A stretch of 64,000 nucleotides of DNA from Neostapfia colusana (taxonomy: Eukaryota > Streptophyta > Magnoliopsida > Poales > Poaceae): positions 39,714,699 to 39,778,698 of the forward strand of contig JASWHV010000013.1 of NCBI GenBank assembly GCA_030760725.1, given 5' to 3'. Made by a program: the position numbers and the translations under genes. Shown piece by piece: positions 54,977-64,000 of this stretch. Within the stretch, counting starts at the first letter, position 1, and each line of letters starts with the position of its first letter. The notes beneath the pieces were generated by a model, which saw only the letters and a list, made by a program, of their open reading frames with translations, was not told the origin of the DNA and did not search any database.

Positions 54977-55489
54977 GGCATGTGATCTATTCTGAACCTT
55001 GCCCGTGGAGGGAGTAGAGATAGAGCCACTTCTGCTTACATTCGCTTCCGCATTAGTTAAATCGCTTCAGCATTAGAATAAAGACTTCCGCTGCATAGAA
55101 ATAAGACTTCCGTTGTGAGCATGAGTCCAAGACTCATAAGACATTGTAATAAACTCTGTTATTCGTGGTTATATATATTCTGAATTCAGTTTGTGGAATA
55201 TATGTATATGTGTGATGAACATCCTGGGCACACATATGCATTAGTTCTTGGTTCCGTAGTTTTCCACAGAATTGAGGGCGTCACAAACTCGTTGTGAGTT
55301 GTAATGTGATTATGTAATGGCTTTGTGCACTAAACTTGTTTTGATTATGTTATAAATGTTTTCATGTGAATTGAAAATGGTTGTGAGTTTAATTTTGAAA
55401 AGTAATATGTGTTGTTGATATTTTGATTTGAACTATAATGTTATTTATGTGCTGGAAGTAAATAATTAGGTTATATTCTCCAACTGTAC

Positions 55490-55951
55490 AGCCATATTTT
55501 TGTGGATTTTAAAGGCACATGAAAATAATTAGGTCTTATTTTCGTGGGTTTCCAGTAACCCATAAAAATAAGTCCTCATTATTTTCGTGGGTTTCTAGTC
55601 ACCCACGAAAATAATGGGCCTTATTTTCGTGGGTTTTCAGATGGCCCACGAAAATAATGGACCTTATTTTCATGGGTTTTAAACTGGCTGACGAAAATAA
55701 GTTACCTTATTTTCATGGGTTTAATATTGGCCCACGATAATATATTTGTTTAATTTTATGGGTTTATGTGGCCCACGAAAATAGATATTGTCGTGAGCTG
55801 GAACTGGCCGACGAAAATACATGTATTTTCGTGAGCCACCTGGGTTATTTTCGTGGGCCGAGGACCCACGAAAATAAGGACCAAACACACAAAATAATTA
55901 TTTTCATGGGTTTGGACCTTTATTTTCGTGGGTCCTCGTATTGTTGTAGTG
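55490..55951. repeat. 3' subterminal repeat array of the CACTA element
   Basis: Eight or so foldback units, each TTATTTTCGTGGGTTT...CCCACGAAAATAA, on average about 50 bp. The last unit runs into TTGTTGTAGTG at 55951. They match the 5' array in motif and internal symmetry. Confidence 0.88.
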
Positions 55952-55954
55952 TTT

Positions 55955-56930
55955 GTGACCTACATCATATTAATTGGACACACGAGGGCTGTGATGGATG
56001 AGTTTTAGTCAGTTCTGTGCATCAACCATCACTTTTATCTAGCGGGAGATCTAGAAAATGCAGTCAGTTATAAGTAAGATCTTGCTAACTTCCCTTTACA
56101 TAATAAGAACTGATACTTTTTACAAGATAGTAGGTAACTTATATTTTTGTATATAAAGAGATGTAACAGTCTACAAATCATGCAATTAAGTTACACAAAA
56201 TATTGACTGAAATATATTTAAAATTTTAAAACAACATCTTTTGCATAAGCAGTCGGTCCTAAGTTTTAAGCACACACCATTTTGTTATAAAAACAGTCAA
56301 ACCTAGGTTATAAACCTACACCACTTTTTTTTTTTAAAAAATGGTTCTAAGTTGTGAACTTACGACTTTTATAAAAGAATAACCATTCCTAAATTCCTAA
56401 CTGTAACGTTCCATGTTTCAAAAAGGCAAACTGAAAAATCAAGAAGAGTAAAAAAATCAAAAGTTTAAATTGAATTTAAATCACATTGAATAAAGCAAGT
56501 TCAAATTTAGAACTTTTTTGTATCCCATCCATGTAAAATAAACCCACCAACTGAATGTGTGTCAAACTAGAAATTCATAACAACTTCCTAAGAATTATTG
56601 TAGTCTTTTTTTTCTTTTCTTTTTCTTTTTTCCTTGTTACTCTTATATCTCTTCCTCTCTTTTACTTCATTTTAAAAAAATTGTTGGGTTTCATGTCTAG
56701 GCTACCCCAACGTGCTTGGGATAAAGGCTTTGTTGTTGTTTTTCCTATGAATTATTACATTGTTTTCTACATTTGTCATTTAAATCAATTACTTATGAGG
56801 AAAAACTCATAAGTTAAAATTTTCAAACGTAAATCCAAATTTGACCTCTCCAAGGTGAATTTTTCATTATGGAGGACCTCTTTGCTAATGTTTGCTATTT
56901 TAAGAGGCTTCTAGGTATTTGTTTTAAAAT
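55955..56930. other. AT-rich non-coding flank right of the CACTA element
   Basis: No gene or long ORF supported. It includes simple A/T runs and a pyrimidine tract at 56600-56670. A possible start of element H's LTR may lie here, but I could not place it. Confidence 0.4.
56690..56745 (+). repeat. Retroposon tail-like sequence with TTG repeats
   Basis: GTCTAGGCTACCCCAACGTG followed by CTTGGGATAAAGGC and TTTGTTGTTGTT. I recall a very similar string as a common 3' tail of grass non-LTR retroposons (SINE or LINE, with TTG repeats). No matching 5' part was identified. Confidence 0.4.
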
Positions 56931-58587
56931 TAAAAAAGAGGGAGAAAAGATAATTTCGGAAAAATAAAAAACCTTGCTGGTCCCACCTGTAAGCCACCTA
57001 TCTCTCCTTCCTCCTCCGTGAACAGCTGCAGCCCTGCATGGCTGCCACGAAGGCAGTGGCATGGCCGCGTGACCGAGGCCAAGGCCGGGAATAAAATCTC
57101 ACTCCCTCGGCGATGTCTCCTATTTCCACAGCCCACACTGCCCTCGTTCATTCCGTCCTTCTCCCACCGTTCTCTTCACCGAAGCCGGCTGCCGAACCGC
57201 CACTCAGCGATTTCCTCATCGACAGTAAACAAAATCTCAATTTCTTTCACGCATAACTCCTTCAATCTCCCACGAACCGATCTGAGCGATCTTTTCGGCA
57301 GGGGAACCGGCCTATGAGCCAGATATCAGAGTTTCCTAGCCACCAACGGTCGACAGCACCACTCTGCCTCCTGCCGATTTCCGCGTCCTCTGACCACATG
57401 CTGATGTTATCGAAGTCCTTGTGAATCTCTACGACCAAACCCCATCCTTCTCCGAGCTCGCCACCACGCCCCTGACCTCGTCGGAGTTTGCCGTAGACGC
57501 CCCTCGCGGGAGTTCGCCCGCAGCTGCCCCTCGCCGGAGTTCGCCCGCAGACGCCCCTCGCCGCTGGACCAAACCGGTGAGCATCCACCCCCTACTTTCT
57601 CCTCCAATAGACCCCCCTTGCTGCACAGATGCTTTACCATAAAAATACCTCGTGGGGTTAGCCGCTGCAGTCATAGGCGATCTGCCCAGGGTCGCAGATC
57701 CTGTGTGGCCATCAGATCAGGTGCGCCGAGCTCTATAGCCCCTTATGTGGCACGTTTTGACTGGTAAAAGGAGCCCAACCTTTTTCTGTATTAAAGTAAT
57801 CCCAGAAAATGATGAAATGTTGTAAAAATCATAGGAAATTCTAGAAATGTCATAAAAAATATGAAACAAGTTTTGCATGAAAGTGCTTTGTATTTTATTG
57901 GCAAATGCATTAAGTCAGTGCTTGGTAAGTTAATTTGTGGGAGATCCATAGATTGGAAAAATCTGAGAAATTGCACAACAGATAGATGCATGTTAAGTAT
58001 CTTGCAGTAAAACGTTCAAATATGGCTAAATCAATCCTAGAAATTGGTGGTACATTTCCCCAACATGTTCCTCACATCTAGTAAATCACCCATGTTAAGA
58101 ATGTAAATATAAGTTAGTAAATTTATTCAACCATATGACTAATTAATAGAAAGTATAATTACGCATAACAGAGATCCTCTAATTAAAATTTAATTTGCTT
58201 AATATCATCCCTGACCAAAAAATATATTCATATATCTAAAATTATTATTATGCGGTTATGAACATGTTTGTCCCTTCATTAGTCTTTAATTATTGCTAAT
58301 GACATGCATTATTTTGCACATATCGGTAGTGCCCATGACGATCAAGGAGCTTCACCCGTCGAAGGAGGATACTGATTCAGCTCCAGAAATTTCAGAACCG
58401 AGCTCCAACTTTGGAAGATCGTAGAGGTTGTTCTGTCCAGTGAATCGAGACATGTGGAAATTATCAGGAAAGTTTAGAAAGGCCCCTTTGATGTTGATAC
58501 TATTGGACCTTTCCATATCCGCCTCTAAGCTCTTCAAAAAAGTCGAAATTGTTCAGCTACCGAATTAGGTGCATATTCAGACATTGG
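56930..58587 (+). other. Element H: leader/LTR-like region left of element G
   Basis: Promoter-like CTGGTCCCACCTGTAAGCC near 56978, a GC-rich exon-like stretch (about 57000-57576) with three diverged copies of GGAGTTCGCCCGCAG-type repeats, a donor AAACCG|GTGAGCATCC at 57576, an AT-rich intron-like stretch, and an acceptor-like ATCGGTAG before 58330. The next segment reads open to TAG at 58422 and is acidic (ELHPSKEDTDSAPEISEPSS). This order resembles the LTR cassettes of B, E and F. Together with gag-like sequence at 63.4-64 kb it suggests an LTR and leader of another gypsy element. LTR borders were not found. A host gene first exon is the alternative. Confidence 0.35.
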
Positions 58588-58940
58588 TGGTATGCTGCTG
58601 CTCTCTGCCCCTCACCGATCGGAGGTTGTACGTGTGGAGGATCGGTGGGCATGGGTTGAGAGTTGACCGGCGGCGAGACGCCAGCGATGGCGAGGTGAGA
58701 GAACACAGGGGCGGCGGCTAGGGTTTGGAAATTCCTGGCTCCCTGCAGGAAGCCAGAACAAATCTGTTTTCTGCTTACCCCTTATTCCATTGTCTCTCAA
58801 ATAATAAGAAATGTCCTGGGCCAAGTTTCTAATAATAGCTCTCAAATAATAGGAAATGTCCTGGGCCTATTTTGGCCTTCCCTGCATGCTCCTGCTAGGC
58901 AGGAGCAGTCCTCCTCTGATATTGAATTCCCGTCATAACA
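58588..58940 (-). repeat. 3' LTR of element G (353 bp)
   Basis: Preceded on the minus strand by the purine tract GACAGGGAGAGA and starting TGTTATGACGGGAATTC. Compared with the other LTR it lacks about 14 bp containing the TATA-like TATATAATTG. It holds two tandem copies of CTCAAATAATA(A/G)GAAATG. Confidence 0.88.
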
Positions 58941-61900
58941 TCTCTCCCTGTCTCGACAAACAGCTCGTCCTCGAGCTGTACATCCGGGTCGAGAGTCTTG
59001 AAGTCGTCCAGGGGCTCCCAGGTGGCCTCGTCCTCCGAAAGGCCTTGCCACCTGACGAGGATGTGCCACGCGTCGCGACGGAGCTGGGCGCGCAGGACCC
59101 GTGCAGGGGCTGGCAGCAGTCGCCCGTCCTGAACCGGTGGCAGCACGGCCGGCGTTGATGGTGGCGAGCCGGCGTAGTTGTAAGGCTTTAACAGCCCCAC
59201 ATGGAAGACGTCATGCAGTCGCACGTCCGCGGGAAGTCGGAGACGATAAGCCACCTGCCCGATGCGCTCGACGATCTGGAACGGCCCCGCGTAGCGTGGG
59301 CGTAGCTTGCCCTTGGACGGCGAGGCGAGCGCATGGGTGGGGCGGTGGAGAAGTCGGAGCAGCACCCATGCGCCCACGTCGAACTCCACCTCGCTATGGT
59401 GCTCATCGTAGTGGCGCTTGGCGTACTGCTGAGCCTGAAGAAGACGCTCGCGAACCTCCTCCAGGAAGGCGTCGCGGTTCCGCAGCATGGTGTCCACCGC
59501 CTCGGTTTGGGCCGCCCCGGCGTGGTGTGGCAGGAGTGGTGGCCGGGGTCGGCCGTACACAACCTCGAACGGCGACGCTCGGAGTGCCGTGTGGTAAGAG
59601 GTGTTGTAGCAGTACTCCGCCCAGGGTAGCCAGTCGACCCATGAGCGAGGCCGATCACCTGTCGCACAGCGCAAATACATCGCGATGATCTTGTTGACGA
59701 CCTCGGACTGGCCGTCCGTCTGGGGGTGAAAGGCCGTACTGAGCCGCTGCTTGACACCTGCACATTTAAAGAGACCGCGCCAAAGATTGCTGGTGAAGAC
59801 TGGGTCGCGATCGCTGAAGATGGAGCTGGGGAAACCGTGTAGGCGCACGATCCCGTCGAAGAAAGCACGAGCGACGGAGGCGGCGGTGTAGGGGTGGCTG
59901 AGCGCGATGAAGTGGGCGTACTTCGAGAAGCGGTCCACCACCGTCAGGACCACGGACTTGCCGTGCACCTTCGGCAGCCCCTCGATGAAGTCCATGGAGA
60001 TATTTGCCCACACCAGCTGGCGGTCGCCGGGGATGCAGAAGCGCCACGACCCATCTGCCTTCTTGACGAGGAGCACGGGTGCCGAGAACGGAGAAGTACT
60101 GGGGCGGATGATGCCCTGTTCCAGCATGGCGGCGCACTGCCGCTCGAGCTCGTCCTTCTGCATCTGAGGGTACCGGTACGGTCGCACTGCCACTGGTGCG
60201 GTCCCGGGCAGAAGGTGTATGCGGTGGTCGTAGGGGCGGGCTGGTGGAAGTCCGTGTGGTGTGTCGAAGACGGCGTCGTGCTGACACAGGAGCTCGTCCA
60301 GCAGCGGGTGGTGCGGGTCCGAAGCTACCGCTACCAGCGACCGCTGCTGGAAGGGCGCGCCCGGGGCGCCCACACACTGCCACGTGACGCGGCGGCCCTC
60401 GTGCAGGAAGGATACGGCGAGCCCTTCGAAGTCCCAGGTGATGGGGCCCAGCGTGCCAAGGAAGTCGACGCCGAGGATGAAGTCGAAACAGCCGAGCGCG
60501 AGGCCCACGCAGGTGATGGAGAAAGGCGCCCCGTGGATGTTGACGGGCACGTGGCGTGCGATACCTTCACACGGCACGCGCTCCTCGTTGGCCACCGTAA
60601 CGCGAAGCTGGTCGCCCCCCTGAGGAGCGAGACCAAGGCGCCGCATGGCCGTGCCCTGGAGGAAAGTGTGGGTGGAGCCAGTGTCCAGGAAGGCGAGGAG
60701 GCGCTCGCCCTGGATCGTCATGGGCAGGAGCATAGTGTGGTACGTCCTGATGCCTGCAAGAGCGTGTACAGAAACCACCAGAGCGTGAGCGTGAGCGTCC
60801 GCTGCGGCGGCGGTGTCTGCGGGCAAGGCCGTGGCCGCAGCATCGGCGGTCGCCTCCTCATCGGCGTCGAGGAAATCGTCCACCTCCAGAAAGAACAGGC
60901 GGGGGCACACGTGCCCACGCACGTATTGCTCGTCGCAGTTGTAGCAGAGGCCTTGACGACGGCGTTCCTGCATCTCGGCCGGCGAAAGGCGACGGTACGG
61001 CCGCACGCGTGCCGTCGGGGCTGCTGCGCCCGGTGCTGCAGCGCCGGCTACGGGCGGCGCAGGCAGCGCTGGTGCGCCAGTCGGAGCCGCGGTCGCCCCC
61101 GGTTGGCGTGGGGGAAGGGCTGGCCGCGGGGGAGGGCAGGCGCCGCGCTGCTGAGGTGGCGCTGCCGCGGCCAGAGCCCGTGTCTCGAAGGCGCGGGCAA
61201 GAAACATGGCCGTCTGGAGGTCGGGGGTGGCGCGCATCGCGACGTCGACCCGAATGTCTTCCGGAAGGCCACCGACAAAAAGCTCCGCTTTTTGGCGCGT
61301 GGAGATGTCTCTGGAATGCGCTAGCACCGTCTGGAAGCGGTCCGCAAACTCCTGGACCGTGGAGTGGAAAGGAAGACGCCCCAACTCGGCTAGCCGCGAG
61401 CCGTATATAGGCGGTCCGAAACGAAAGCGGCAAAGCTCCTTGAAGCGCTCCCAGGACGGCATGCCTTCGTCCGATAGGAGGGCGTAGTACCAGGTCTGAG
61501 CGGCGCCGATGAGGTGGTAGGAGGCCATCCACGTCCGCTGCTCCACCGGAGTGCGCTGGCCCCAGAAAAATTGTTCACAGTGTGTGAGCCAATTCAGCGG
61601 GTCGACCGAGCCGTCGTATGTCGGGAAGTCGATCTTGTAGGTCCGAGGCTGGAAAGGCGCCGCGCCGAACGTCGCAGGGGCGGCAGCCGGGGGCGCCCCG
61701 CCGATCGCTGGCGCTGCAGCCGGCGTGGACCCGAAGGTGGAGCCGTGGAGGATTGGGTCGTCAACGCCGCCATAGAGCGTTCCCGACGCCGGAACGCCCC
61801 CATGGCCGAAGCCCGCTGTGCTGTGAGGGGTCGAATGGACCGACGGGCGCGCCGGCGCGTAGGAGTAGGCTGGCGGCGCGACGTCGGTGAGCCAAGACGG

Positions 61901-62284
61901 AAGTGGGGACGGCGAGTGGGGGAACTGGATCTCCTGTACGGGGATGAAGGTGCCCGAGGCGGCAGAAGGCAGTTGCTGCTGCGGTTTGGGCGCCGGCGGT
62001 AACTGCGGCTGCGGGTGAGACGGTGCCACGCCTGGCTGCGCTCCTAAGAGGAAGGCGTGGACGCTGGTCATCATCCTGCCGAGGTCGAGGACGGCCTTGG
62101 TGAGCTGCTCGTTGGACATCACCCCCACGGTGGAGGATGAAGCCCCGGCGGCCAGCGGCCGCGATCCCGCGGCCAGCGATGTAGGCGGGATCGGTGCGGC
62201 CGGGATCGGCACGGACCCGTCGGCATCCGGCGGTGACGCGGTGCGGCCGGGATCGGCGGTTGAAGCGGGCAGTGGCAGCGACAT
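58895..62284 (-). CDS. gag-pol of element G, 1129 residues, RT and RNase H deleted in frame
   Basis: ATG at 62284, stop at 58895, within the 3' LTR edge. Gag with Pro/Ala-rich N-terminus and capsid core at about 215-370 (FPTYDGSVDPLNWLTHCEQF), zinc-finger-like CYNCDEQYVRGHVC at 447-460, aspartic protease FLDTGSTHTFL with Asp534, start of RT to residue 750 (SPFSAPVLLVKKADGSWRFC), then directly integrase from about 758 (VWANISMDFIEGLPKVHG) with D765, D826 and E861, GPF/Y module (YAGPFQIVERIGQVAYRL) and chromodomain about 1062-1105 (ILVRWQGLSEDEATWEPLDD). The palm of RT, all of RNase H and the integrase zinc finger are missing. The frame stays open across the junction near 60034. Family members are usually about 1500 residues. 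GC content is much higher than in neighbouring elements. It could still supply gag, protease and integrase-like protein, but not reverse transcriptase. Confidence 0.92.
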   Translation of the reverse strand: MSLPLPASTADPGRTASPPDADGSVPIPAAPIPPTSLAAGSRPLAAGASSSTVGVMSNEQLTKAVLDLGRMMTSVHAFLLGAQPGVAPSHPQPQLPPAPKPQQQLPSAASGTFIPVQEIQFPHSPSPLPSWLTDVAPPAYSYAPARPSVHSTPHSTAGFGHGGVPASGTLYGGVDDPILHGSTFGSTPAAAPAIGGAPPAAAPATFGAAPFQPRTYKIDFPTYDGSVDPLNWLTHCEQFFWGQRTPVEQRTWMASYHLIGAAQTWYYALLSDEGMPSWERFKELCRFRFGPPIYGSRLAELGRLPFHSTVQEFADRFQTVLAHSRDISTRQKAELFVGGLPEDIRVDVAMRATPDLQTAMFLARAFETRALAAAAPPQQRGACPPPRPALPPRQPGATAAPTGAPALPAPPVAGAAAPGAAAPTARVRPYRRLSPAEMQERRRQGLCYNCDEQYVRGHVCPRLFFLEVDDFLDADEEATADAAATALPADTAAAADAHAHALVVSVHALAGIRTYHTMLLPMTIQGERLLAFLDTGSTHTFLQGTAMRRLGLAPQGGDQLRVTVANEERVPCEGIARHVPVNIHGAPFSITCVGLALGCFDFILGVDFLGTLGPITWDFEGLAVSFLHEGRRVTWQCVGAPGAPFQQRSLVAVASDPHHPLLDELLCQHDAVFDTPHGLPPARPYDHRIHLLPGTAPVAVRPYRYPQMQKDELERQCAAMLEQGIIRPSTSPFSAPVLLVKKADGSWRFCIPGDRQLVWANISMDFIEGLPKVHGKSVVLTVVDRFSKYAHFIALSHPYTAASVARAFFDGIVRLHGFPSSIFSDRDPVFTSNLWRGLFKCAGVKQRLSTAFHPQTDGQSEVVNKIIAMYLRCATGDRPRSWVDWLPWAEYCYNTSYHTALRASPFEVVYGRPRPPLLPHHAGAAQTEAVDTMLRNRDAFLEEVRERLLQAQQYAKRHYDEHHSEVEFDVGAWVLLRLLHRPTHALASPSKGKLRPRYAGPFQIVERIGQVAYRLRLPADVRLHDVFHVGLLKPYNYAGSPPSTPAVLPPVQDGRLLPAPARVLRAQLRRDAWHILVRWQGLSEDEATWEPLDDFKTLDPDVQLEDELFVETGRDVMTGIQYQRRTAPA

Positions 62285-62300
62285 CGGATCGGAGGTCCCT

Positions 62301-62666
62301 TATGCTGCTGCTCTCTGCCCCTCACCGATCGGAGGTTGTACGTGTGGAGGATCGGTGGGCACGGGTTGAGAGTTGACCGGCGGCGAGACGCCAGCGATGG
62401 CGAGGTGAGAGAACACAGGGGCGGCGGCTAGGGTTTGGAAATTCCTGGCTCACTGCAGGAAGCCAGAACAATCTGTTTTCTGCTTACCCCTTATTCCATT
62501 GTCTTTACAATTATATAGCTCTCAAATAATAGGAAATGTCCTGGGCCAAGTTTCTAATAATAGCTCTCAAATAATAGGAAAATGTCCTGGGCCCATTTTG
62601 GCCTTCCCTGCATGCGCCTGCTAGGCAGGAGCAGTCCTCCTCTGATATTGAATTCCCGTCATAACA
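62301..62666 (-). repeat. 5' LTR of element G (about 366 bp)
   Basis: Second LTR copy, TGTTATGACGGG at the outer end (62666) and GCAGCATA at the inner end. TATA-like GCTATATAATTG at about 62510-62521 on the minus strand, upstream of the ORF. Confidence 0.85.
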
Positions 62667-62671
62667 ATTGG

Positions 62672-63426
62672 CAGCACTGAACTTCTATTTGAAAGGGTTG
62701 CAAAATTTGATCTACTAGTCAAACAGAGGCGTGTGAATAATAGTTGGAAAATTTAAGGAAGTCTTTTTAATTCTGGCGTTCATGGAAAGTCCAAAATTTG
62801 CCTCTAAAGTTGCAGAAAAAACTCAAAAAGTTTGAAAACTGTCATAGTTGACAGATTTGATTTTCAGTACTATTTTTGGAGAGAAATGGGTGTAAAACCT
62901 GCTGTACTCACTGCATAGCAACGCGCAAATCACAATTGGAAAGTTCAGTGAGTCATATTCCAGTGAGTAAAGACCTCCGAAGAATTCAAACACGTGAGAC
63001 TGTCCAATAAAACTGTCCGGATCAGAAAAATTCAGGATTTTTTGTCAACTTCTAAAAATCATGTCTTTTGATCTGATTATCGTTTGGGTGCATATAAATT
63101 CTTGTTGGAAAGATAAGAAAGTTTTAACTTTGATATTCAACTTGAGCAAAAAATCTACCCCCAATTATGTCACTTTTTTAAAACCCTCTCAGCCACGTGA
63201 TTAGGACAAATTAACGAGTAATTGGATCGTTTAAGCAAAAATCTAGGATTTGCATTGCAGTAAAATGAATGATTATCAAACATTATAACAAATTCTATAT
63301 CATGCCTACGAGTAGCTTAACTTGATTTTATTGCAAAAAGTGTGATAAATTGATATGGTATTGCTCTTATGAGGAAAGTATGATTAGTAGACTTGGAAAT
63401 AGCCGTGCATTAGTCACTATTGCAGT
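62672..63426 (+). other. Element H: leader right of element G, AT-rich
   Basis: AT-rich, no ORF supported. It continues the sequence interrupted by G and precedes the gag-like frame. No convincing LTR end or primer site was found. Confidence 0.4.
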
Positions 63427-64000
63427 ATGGTTCGCACACGTCCTTTACGCGAGATTGGGACTTCTCAGCAACACAAGGCGACTTCTCAGCAACACAAGGC
63501 CGTCAAAGAGATGATGGTTTCTCATCAAGAGAATACCGAGTTACTCAGTTTTGGTGCATAATATATCCTGTGAAGGTGGACGTCAAGATGCATCTTCTCT
63601 CCAGCCTCTAGCAAAGCTCTTATTCATAGTTTTTGATGACACATCCTATGATATTCACAGAGGCGGAGGAACCACTAGAGGCAGAAAATTAGCTTTGACC
63701 ATCAAATCCTAGCCCATGCGCTGCTCTAGTGCAACGAGTACCAGAAGACGTTCGCCGCTCAACAGGTTCATGGTTCAGTTGGAGCCTAGTGGAAGAATTA
63801 AAGTCGCCACCCTCCCCGCTAGTCAACCAGTGCCCTAGATCAGTTTCGTGAGGCATTTTGAGCACATCACATCCCTATGGGATTGTAAGGAGGAAGCTTA
63901 AGAAATTTTTAAAACTGAAGCAAGGGGGTGCTCATGAGTACTCAAAAGATTTTTAATCATCTGGATCAGTATGCGCAAGAGTACGTGAGCACCGAAGAAA
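63427..64000 (+). pseudogene. gag of element H, start only, disrupted (3' partial)
   Basis: ATG at 63427 opens MVRTRPLREIGTSQQHKATS, with a 21-bp tandem duplication (CGACTTCTCAGCAACACAAG twice) and a short coiled-coil-like stretch, then TAA at 63559. After about 70 bp, gag-type sequence resumes in several frames: LMTHPMIFTEAEEPLEAEN near 63630-63690, FAAQQVHGSVGA near 63750, DQFREAF and HHIPMG (63840-63880), RRKLKKFLKLKQGG (63890-63930), and DQYAQEYVSTE at the window end. These match the gypsy gag capsid region. Stops and frameshifts are frequent. The rest lies outside the window. Confidence 0.65.

Larger units (their letters stand above)
37430..55284 (+). mobile_element. Element C: Tekay/Del-type Ty3/gypsy chromovirus, decayed, with element D nested in its 3' LTR
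   Basis: TGTGACACC at 37430 to GGGCGTCACA at 55284, flanked by a perfect AACTC duplication (37425-37429 and 55285-55289). 5' LTR 37430-40404 (2975 bp), degenerate Met primer site, gag-pol 40865-45366 with several stops and frameshifts, purine tract AAGGGGGGTAGATT, 3' LTR 45379-55284 interrupted by D. Without D the 3' LTR is about 2984 bp. Same family as element A. No ORF0: the leader before gag is only about 460 bp. Confidence 0.95.
45379..55284 (+). repeat. 3' LTR of element C, split by element D
   Basis: Left part 45379-45809 and right part 52727-55284. Element D is inserted within the GC-rich CACGTG array with a CGTGG duplication. The right part carries the TATA box (53111-53118) and cassette exons 53593-53673 and 54942-54976. 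The end GGGCGTCACA is followed by the AACTC duplication. Confidence 0.93.
15771..55951 (+). mobile_element. CACTA (En/Spm-type) transposon expanded to 40 kb by nested insertions
   Basis: The left terminus CACTACAGGAAAA at 15771 and the right terminus TTGTTGTAGTG at 55951 (reverse complement CACTACAACAA) are CACTA ends. They are flanked by a 3-bp duplication TTT (15768-15770 and 55952-55954). Both ends carry the same TTTTCGTGGG/CCCACGAAAA subterminal repeats. A CACTA transposase pseudogene on the plus strand lies between (34990-37201). Own sequence is 15771-16559, 29076-30822, 34894-37424 and 55290-55951, about 5.7 kb in total. The rest is elements E, F and C(+D), each bounded by its own duplication. 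Orientation follows the transposase gene. Confidence 0.88.
58588..62666 (-). mobile_element. Element G: small Reina-type Ty3/gypsy element with internal in-frame deletion (4079 bp)
   Basis: Short LTRs: 58588-58940 (3' LTR on the minus strand, 353 bp) and about 62301-62666 (5' LTR). The duplication ATTGG is perfect (58583-58587 and 62667-62671). LTRs read TGTTATGACGGG...CAGCATACCA on the minus strand. The 5' LTR copy has lost its last bases (GCATA then AGGGACC), and no Met primer site lies between it and the ATG 16 nt away. One long ORF fills the interior. It is inserted in element H. Short LTRs and the protein type place it with Reina-like chromoviruses. Confidence 0.9.

Noticed and set aside
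57421..57642. 73-codon frame with repeated APRRSSPA residues as a host protein start
   Set aside because: Repeat-derived low complexity. The donor-like site at 57576 would cut it in a different phase from the following acidic segment. Left as part of the element H region.
58352..58537. Natural-looking minus-strand frame of 61 codons (MERSNSINIKGAF...)
   Set aside because: No family recognised, stop shortly upstream, and it overlaps the opposite-strand segment that fits the element H leader. Not enough to call a gene.
59894..61324. 476-codon plus-strand frame
   Set aside because: Antisense of the GC-rich gag-pol of element G, which has clear gag, protease and integrase motifs on the other strand.
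63355..63375. TGGTATTGCTCTTATG as a primer-binding site for element H
   Set aside because: Only the first six bases match the Met-tRNA site and no LTR end of TG...CA form precedes it.

Overview
This window is nuclear DNA from a grass, most likely a panicoid, in a retrotransposon-dense region. The basis is the set of Ty3/gypsy families with 3-4 kb LTRs, Met-tRNA primer sites, a CACTA transposon with TTTTCGTGGG subterminal repeats, and MITEs. I found no convincing host gene. Almost everything can be assigned to transposable elements whose borders are visible as LTR ends plus target-site duplications (TSDs). Element labels A-H are mine.

Layout. (1) 1-4481: the 3' end of a Tekay/Del-type chromovirus (A), inserted in the 5' LTR of a second, decayed chromovirus (B, to 13877). 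B carries an extra ORF before gag. (2) 13878-15770: non-coding flank with two or three MITE-like elements. (3) 15771-55951: one CACTA element of about 5.7 kb (TSD TTT) inflated to 40 kb by nested insertions. These are E (16560-29070, minus strand, TSD GAAGC), F (30828-34888, a solo LTR, TSD GGTTT) and C (37430-55284, TSD AACTC). C itself holds D, a Tat-type element (45810-52726, TSD CGTGG), in its 3' LTR. (4) 55955-about 56930: AT-rich, non-coding. (5) About 56930-64000: leader or LTR and start of gag of another gypsy element (H), interrupted by G (58588-62666, minus strand, TSD ATTGG), a Reina-type element with an in-frame deletion of reverse transcriptase and RNase H.

E is the only element that looks complete: intact 1489-residue gag-pol, intact upstream ORF, perfect primer site, near-identical LTRs and a perfect TSD. 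A keeps one open integrase-chromodomain frame. B, C and D are broken by stops, frameshifts or deletions. The CACTA gene keeps the N-terminal transposase-associated domain and a TNPA-like C-terminal part but has lost the catalytic domain.

Most notable observation: the long LTRs of four different families (A/C, B, E, F) each contain two short exon-like segments in equivalent positions. An acidic/Gln-rich segment runs from a TAG or CAG acceptor to an AG|GCAAG donor. About 0.9-1.3 kb downstream a second acidic segment follows an AG acceptor and ends in a stop. In every family the two segments join in the same phase (1) and stay open, except for two nonsense changes in one decayed LTR copy. No ATG is seen in the leader exon, so the cassette may be a non-AUG ORF, a spliced leader, or an ancestral coding relic. 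All borders, phases and counts were read by eye.
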